Positions 59,115 through 64,000 of a stretch of 64,000 bases of DNA are shown one piece after another (the first letter of the stretch is position 1; each line of letters opens with the position of its first letter). The stretch lies in the NCBI GenBank assembly GCA_033398695.1, contig CM065817.1:32560231-32624230 (forward strand), in the 5' to 3' direction. Both the position numbers and the translations under genes were made by a program. The notes beneath the pieces are model-generated. The model ran no database searches. It had not been told where the DNA came from and worked only from the letters and a program-made list of their open reading frames with translations. The DNA comes from Orobanche coerulescens. Taxonomy: Eukaryota; Streptophyta; Magnoliopsida; Lamiales; Orobanchaceae.

Positions 59115-59525
59115 GCATAGCGCACGCTACGGCCGACGCCGCGTGCGCTAGCTCGCAGATGTAGCGCACGCTGCCGAGTCACCAGCCAGACGCTATCGCC
59201 CGGGCAAGCAGGGATTCGAGGTTCTCGACTCGGGTAGGATCGGCAGTAGCGCACGCCATCACGGCCGTTGCGCACGCCGACCGAAGGGGTAGCGCACGCC
59301 GTCGGACGACTAGCGACGCACGGATGAGCTTGCTAGTCCGAGGCTACCGACAGCCGCTAGCGCGCGAAGCTTCCGGCCGTAGCGCACGCTAGCGGAGTCG
59401 GGCGACGAGTCATGGTCGCGGGGTGGTCGGTGGTGCCGGGTCATGCGGGCCATGGCCGAGAGTGCTGGGCCGATACTGGCCGATAGCGCACGCTAGTCCA
59501 GGAAGGCTAGCGCACGCTAGTTCCG
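59115..59525 (+). repeat. U3 palindrome array of LTR E (TAGCG/CGCTA type)
   Basis: About twelve sites of the form TAGCGCACGCTA, many reduced to one half-site, ending ten bases or so before the TATA box. Confidence 0.85.
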
Positions 59526-59530
59526 GCCCA

Positions 59531-59540
59531 GTATATAAAT
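59531..59540 (+). promoter_or_regulatory. TATA box of LTR E
   Basis: GTATATAAAT lies directly after the last palindrome, which places the array in the core-promoter-proximal U3. Confidence 0.65.
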
Positions 59541-60076
59541 GACAGAGCAGCCACTTTTTCATTCATTTTTCATTTCCTTTCTCTCCGGTCCGCGGCTAGA
59601 TCTTTGGAGGAGATGAAGCCATGTTGTTAAACAACAAGTCCATGAAGTTTCTGAGTTTATATCACTGATCAATCATCCTATAACGTCCTTCGATCCAGCG
59701 AATCAAGGTTAGATCTCTAGAACCCTACTTTTGGGGAGATTTGGGGATTTTCGCGTTTTTGTCCGATTCTTTCGGTTTTGCTGAGTAATTCATGATGAAT
59801 ATGATTAATCTTCTTGGTATTCTTAGTTTCCCTATGGATTCATGGTATATTTCGTGATTTTTACGGAATCGAGAGGGTTTGGTTGTGGTCCGCCCTCGTT
59901 GTCGTTTTTATACGAATATACATGAATCGTAGGCGGGTTTCCGGGTGTATTCCAATTCCGTATTCGTTTAGAATCGGTTGTGATTGTATTCTTCGAATCG
60001 TTAGGTTCGGTTTCGATGGTTCCTAGCATTCGTCGGTGACTTTCCATTTCGTTCGTTGCGTCGTCGACTATTCAAG

Positions 60077-60475
60077 GCAAGTATACATTTATGATTGTAC
60101 GTTCTCGACTTTGAAAGTAAGAGGTATTGATGGTATGATATGAACGAACCATTTTTACGGTATTCATATATGTATTAATGGCATGTAATGAACGAACTGT
60201 TTTTACGGCATTCCTACATGTATCGGCGTATGATATGAACGAACCGTTTCTACGGCATTCATATACGTATCGGCGTATGATATGAACGAACCATTTCTAC
60301 GGCATTCACATACGTCTTGAGATTTTAGTTATTCCGGAATACTAGTCTTGAATTGATGAATTGACGGTTACATTTACTTTATTGTCGAGGAGTATTGTGT
60401 TTCATATTGATATACTTGCACTAGCTATTCGACGGCTAACCCCTTTATGGGGGAAATACGTTTCATGTATTTCAG
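60077..60475 (+). other. Predicted GC-AG intron in LTR E
   Basis: Donor CAAG|GCAAGTATAC and acceptor GTATTTCAG|GTTCC. CTAAC branch point and CCCC-TTTAT-GGGG hairpin at 60440-60453. It contains four units of about 47 bp (60134-60318) beginning TATGATATGAACGAACC. Confidence 0.5.
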
Positions 60476-60788
60476 GTTCCAGGAGAGCGGACAGGCGGGT
60501 ACCGGGTCGGCATGAAAATGATGGGCAAGTGTGATACTGTGTCTTGTCTCCGGTTATTTTTCTTGGATTCCTCCATTCAGTGTTGTTATACTGGAATGGA
60601 TTTTTAAATACTCGAGTATTGTATTTCAGTTTCCTTGATGTTCCGGCCTGTGTTGCCGAGGTATTGATTTGTGCCGTGATGTATATGGTTTCGTTGGTTA
60701 TGGTTTTGAATACCATTTGTATCGTCTTTCTTTCCATTGTATGTAGACCTTCTCGGTCAAGTTTATAGTTCCGCGTATGTTTAGCCTT

Positions 60789-60811
60789 GTGGGTCCCACG
60801 GCGGGGCTCAC
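60789..60811 (+). promoter_or_regulatory. U5 hairpin of LTR E
   Basis: GTGGGTCCC pairs with GGGGCTCAC (two G-U type pairs) and is followed by GGCGCTGTAAT. Confidence 0.6.
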
Positions 60812-60855
60812 GGCGCTGTAATATACCTTGAATAACTTGGGGGTGTTACAGAATA

Positions 60856-60867
60856 TGGTATCAGAGC
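60856..60867 (+). promoter_or_regulatory. Primer-binding site after LTR E
   Basis: TGGTATCAGAGC, perfect iMet-type site, five bases after the LTR. Confidence 0.92.
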
Positions 60868-61096
60868 TTAGGTTTATGGATACCTAGGTTGTCGGTCTTT
60901 TGGGTCGATTGAGTCGTCATTTGCCCACAGTATCACTACTCTGCTATCATCACAGTGCGACCGGTACTTGTAAGTCCTCTCACTCTCCTCGTATTTTTTT
61001 CTTAATCGTTTCGTTTATAGCTTGGTATTCTTGGGAATTGGTCACTTCGAGATTGTGCGATTTGGATTATACTTACGCACGTGTGTGCCCTTCAGA

Positions 61097-61174
61097 ATGT
61101 TGGCTGAAAGTAGGAAGAATCGTGGCCGTGGTCACGGACGTGAACTCTTCCTTGAGATTTTGTTAAGTTACTAA
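61097..61174 (+). pseudogene. gag: gag start stub of element E
   Basis: The ATG opens MLAESRKNRGRGHGREL, the Arg-Gly-rich start seen in the gags of O and N, preceded by CCCTTCAG as in O. It stops after 25 codons because most of the internal region is deleted. This indicates that the E/B2 LTR family had, or derives from, a protein-coding Tekay-like member. Flanking 60868-61096 and 61175-61368 hold nothing recognisable. Confidence 0.55.
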
Positions 61175-61368
61175 TTGCGATATTGGTATGTATCGGTTTT
61201 AGGTCGAGACTTTGTTTAGAAGTCGCATGCTAGTATCACGTGAGATCTTCGAATTCACAGACTTGTAAGTATGTTGTTCGGATTATTCGATAATTCTTGG
61301 TGAATTTGAATTTCCATTGAAATGTTGTTTGTGCGAGTGATTGCAAGTTTCGAGGACGAAACTTATTT

Positions 61369-61384
61369 TTAAGGGGGGGTAGCG
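61369..61384 (+). promoter_or_regulatory. Polypurine tract before LTR D
   Basis: TTTAAGGGGGGGTAGCG-like purine run, preceded by AAGTTTCG-AGGA-CGAAACTT. It is followed by an LTR start of a different family from LTR E. Confidence 0.75.
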
Positions 61385-62895
61385 TGTAATACCCTGATTT
61401 TTTCGGATATATTTTTTTTTCGTTTATTTGTTGGATGTCATTGATGGATAATTGTGCTTGAGGATGATGTGAACGTATGACAATGTTGCTGAATGCGTAT
61501 ATGTATTCATTGTGCCGTATGATCGTTTGGTATGTCGAGATGTTGGTAGAGAATAGCAAAAAATGGCTAAGTACAGCCACGTTAGCGCACGCTACAAGGT
61601 ATGTCTAGCGCGCGCTAAGATATATACTTAGCGTACGCTACGGTGCATACTTAGTGCACGCTAAGAGATTCGGTTACGTACGCTAAGGAGGACCCCTAAC
61701 GTACGTAACGACTTGCTGGGTTAGTTTCGGAAGGTGGCCGACAGATAGGCCCAGGTTGATTTTTATATTCAGTTAGCGCACGCTAACGCATGTTGGTTAG
61801 CGCACGCTAACACCAGATCGCCAATAATGGAATCTTAGCTTTCGGCGGGTGGACCCGGCCATGTTCGACGCGTGTCCAGATAAGGTCAACGAGTGCTTGT
61901 CGTGTAGAGCTAGCGCACGCTAAAACCGTATGATTAGCGCACGCTAATTCCATATCGGTCAAAGGAATCCCGATAATCGCGGATGCTTTCGGCATGTGGG
62001 GGCACGATACTGTAGCAAGTCAACGACGATTAGCGCGCGTTAAGGTCGAAGAATAGCGCACGCTACTGAGCATTTCACTGTATCAAGTCAACGCCTGTTA
62101 GCGTACGCTAATGCATGGGCATTACGTACGTTAGATGAATTTCGAAGCAATGTAGTAGCTTCTGGACTGCCCGATAGCGCACGCTATCAAGGAAGGATAG
62201 CGCACGCTAGTCATGAAGCGCACGCTAAATATAAGGTCTAGCGCGCGCTAGTGATGTGTTTTATAGAAAGGATAGACGAGTGCTGAGAGGTATTTTGTCC
62301 ATTCTCCTTTCTTCAGTCAATAGAGAGAACCTTGGGAAGTACTTGAAGTTCCTAAACATTGAGAGATGATTCTCTCAACAAGATTAAGATGGAGAGCTCG
62401 GATTTAAGTATTGTTCTTGAAGTTTTTGATGATTCTTGGAATGGAGTTCAAGTTATTCTTCTTCGTGGTTCATCCATACATGGTAGTCCTCGTATCCCTT
62501 TGATAGTGGTTCATTTTTTTTTAAGGATTACTACTTGGGAGGGAGTATGTTGGGAATCGTGTATTTTGATGTCTATCTTATTTCAATGAAAATACATAAA
62601 TTGGACTGTACTTTTATCCGCTGCGTGAGTATTTTGAAAGGGCTTTTGGTATTTTGCCAACTGAATTTTTTTTTTTTTTGTAAAACCGATTCCCTAAACT
62701 GAGTTTTTGGCATTTTGGCCTTGATCGTTTTGACGGTATTTGGAAAATGATTTTTTCTTAATATTTGAAAAATATTACCGTCATCGGTCTTTTTAGCATT
62801 TTTGAAATGACGTGGAAAATTGTGCTTAGCCTGGTAAATCCTTGTGAGAAGGGTTTACGGCGTGTAATATTCCCACGAGGATCTGGGGTGTTACA
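61385..62895 (+). mobile_element. LTR D (about 1.5 kb), different family from LTR E
   Basis: Starts TGTAATACCCTGA and ends GGGGTGTTACA. Very dense palindrome array (61578-62250), TTTTATAG near 62262, U5 hairpin 62834-62858 (GTAAATCC/GGGTTTAC). Its last 300 bp resemble part of the B and C internal regions. It is preceded by a polypurine tract and followed by a degraded primer site (TGGTATCA at 62900), so it may have had internal DNA on both sides. No GC-AG intron signals were found in it. Confidence 0.7.
61578..62250 (+). repeat. U3 palindrome array of LTR D, about 18 dyads of mixed type
   Basis: TTAGCG-CA-CGCTAA predominates, with ACGTACGT and GCGCGC variants. Outer bases change in pairs (GATAGCG/CGCTATC, CTAGCG/CGCTAG, TTAGCG/CGCTAA). 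Confidence 0.87.
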
Positions 62896-64000
62896 ATTAT
62901 GGTATCATGTGATAATGTTATACGAGATTTATTAGAATTGTAATAAGAGATTTCGGATGTTGATATGATTATTGAGATCTTCTTCATATGATGATAACAG
63001 TATTGTTGCGACTCTTAAGGTTGTATGAATGGCATGACGAAGAAAATGGTAACATGGAGATATATACCTCGAATATGTTGTTCTGAACATGATTTCGGAT
63101 ATTTCGTGTTCTTGAAGAACTCTTGAATTATACGAGGTGATGAAAAAATTTTTTTTAAGAAGTGTTGATGTTTTGAAAATGAATATGGAATATTCATATC
63201 TAGAGCTAAACTATGTGTTTGAAATAATATTCGTATAGGAATACGAATGTGATTATGAGTTTGATGAGACTATTATTCATCTCCGAATTTGGAAGCCCAT
63301 ACGTATGGAGCAAATGTCCAAGTCGAATGATTGGACTATTTGATAACCTTTTTAGTAGGATTATCTATTGTTTTGAACCAGTCGGATGATTCGAATTGAT
63401 GACGGTCATAAGTAAATTTTAACGATGGATTTACGAGAAGGGAACCTTATCAATTCGTATTTAAGAATTGAGTTTGGAACATTTAGACCCTTATTATTGG
63501 TCCTCATTTGTTGCTGATTTGATCATCATATTTCGACTCGTATTGTGGACAGGATGTGTAAGTGTCTGAGTTGGATTGTTCAGACTGTGATTAGTCGAGA
63601 TATGGTGAAACGATTGAGTTTGTGGTTTGGTGGTATTGATATTGGTCGTCATCGAACCTGTTGATTATTAATCCTTCGTTTTACAATAAGATATGATGTT
63701 TGATCGTGAATTATGACTGTTGTGTTGCGTTTAAGGTTGAAGAGTTCGTAGATTAACTTGGTCGAGACTGAGGAATTCATAAGACGAAATCAACTGAATT
63801 GGTAACAGTTCGTTGTATTGATATCGAGGCAAGTTTTATACTCGTACTAATCAATGAGACTAGTGTTATCGTGTAGGTGTACGAATGTGTGTATCATTTC
63901 GAGACTTGGCCTCCTTATGATTGTATTGATATCAGGGGATTGTTTGATACGACACTCGTCGACAAATCATGCCAAATGTTATTGTTGTTCGTAAACGGCC
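62896..64000 (+). other. Non-coding, possibly leader of another LTR
   Basis: No frame over 61 codons. A GAG|GCAAGTTTT donor-like site at 63829 recalls the leader donor of the LTR families. Otherwise AT-rich and unrecognised; it runs off the window. Confidence 0.35.

Larger units (their letters stand above)
58546..60850 (+). mobile_element. LTR E (2305 bp), same family as the B2 U3/leader
   Basis: Starts TGTAATACCCGTAATTTTG after GTAGC (58541-58545, the probable left target copy) and ends GGGTGTTACA. Array 59115-59525, TATA 59531-59540, predicted intron 60077-60475, tandem repeats 60134-60318, U5 hairpin 60789-60811. U3 and leader match B2 on the opposite strand, but the repeats inside the intron do not. 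Confidence 0.9.

Overview
This window is plant nuclear DNA, almost certainly repeat-dense heterochromatin. It contains long Ty3/gypsy LTR retrotransposons primed by initiator Met-tRNA (primer sites reading TGGTATCAGAGC or TGGTATCGGAGC), chromovirus (Tekay/Del-like) polyproteins, a split plant L1-type LINE, and one plant-type LOG gene. The species cannot be told from the sequence. I see no rRNA, tRNA or bacterial feature.

Layout. (1) 1-18284: element O, a + strand Tekay-like element whose 5' LTR is cut by the window edge. Its pol is split inside RNase H by element N (5014-14311, minus strand, target duplication TTATG). (2) 18285-19344: a truncated minus-strand LTR and an unrecognised AT-rich stretch. 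(3) 19345-20809 and 58079-58545: two halves of one LINE reading frame. They are separated by element A (20810-58073, minus strand, duplication GATTG). A is a non-autonomous LTR element whose internal region carries an intact, intronless LOG-like gene (41944-42597). (4) Inside A's 3' LTR lie two non-coding LTR elements, B1 (21064-28864, duplication AACAA) and B2 (29450-38222, duplication TGTGC). Inside A's 5' LTR lies C (44979-57192), a tandem LTR-internal-LTR-internal-LTR array. (5) 58546-62895: LTR E (same family as B2) with a gag stub, joined through a polypurine tract to a different LTR, D. (6) 62896-64000: non-coding, possibly the transcribed part of another LTR. Insertion order by nesting: LINE, then A and E; B1, B2 and C into A; and, separately, N into O.

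Shared architecture. Apart from A (no palindrome array or branch-point hairpin) and D (no intron recognised), the LTR families share five features in the same order. First, a U3 array of short inverted repeats with half-site TNNCG, usually just upstream of a TATA-like box. Second, a GC-AG intron-like segment in the leader (donor AAG|GCAAGTA, branch point CTAAC, acceptor TTTCAG|GT). Third, family-specific tandem repeats inside that intron. Fourth, a CCCC-GGGG hairpin between branch point and acceptor. Fifth, a hairpin near the LTR end whose stem covaries between families, with G-U pairs that work only on the sense strand. U3 arrays and intron interiors appear to be exchanged between related families while the flanks stay fixed.

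The strongest candidates for something undescribed are this modular LTR architecture and the LOG-carrying element, whose LOG copy has changed active-site residues but an intact frame. No alignment or search was run. All homology statements are by eye.
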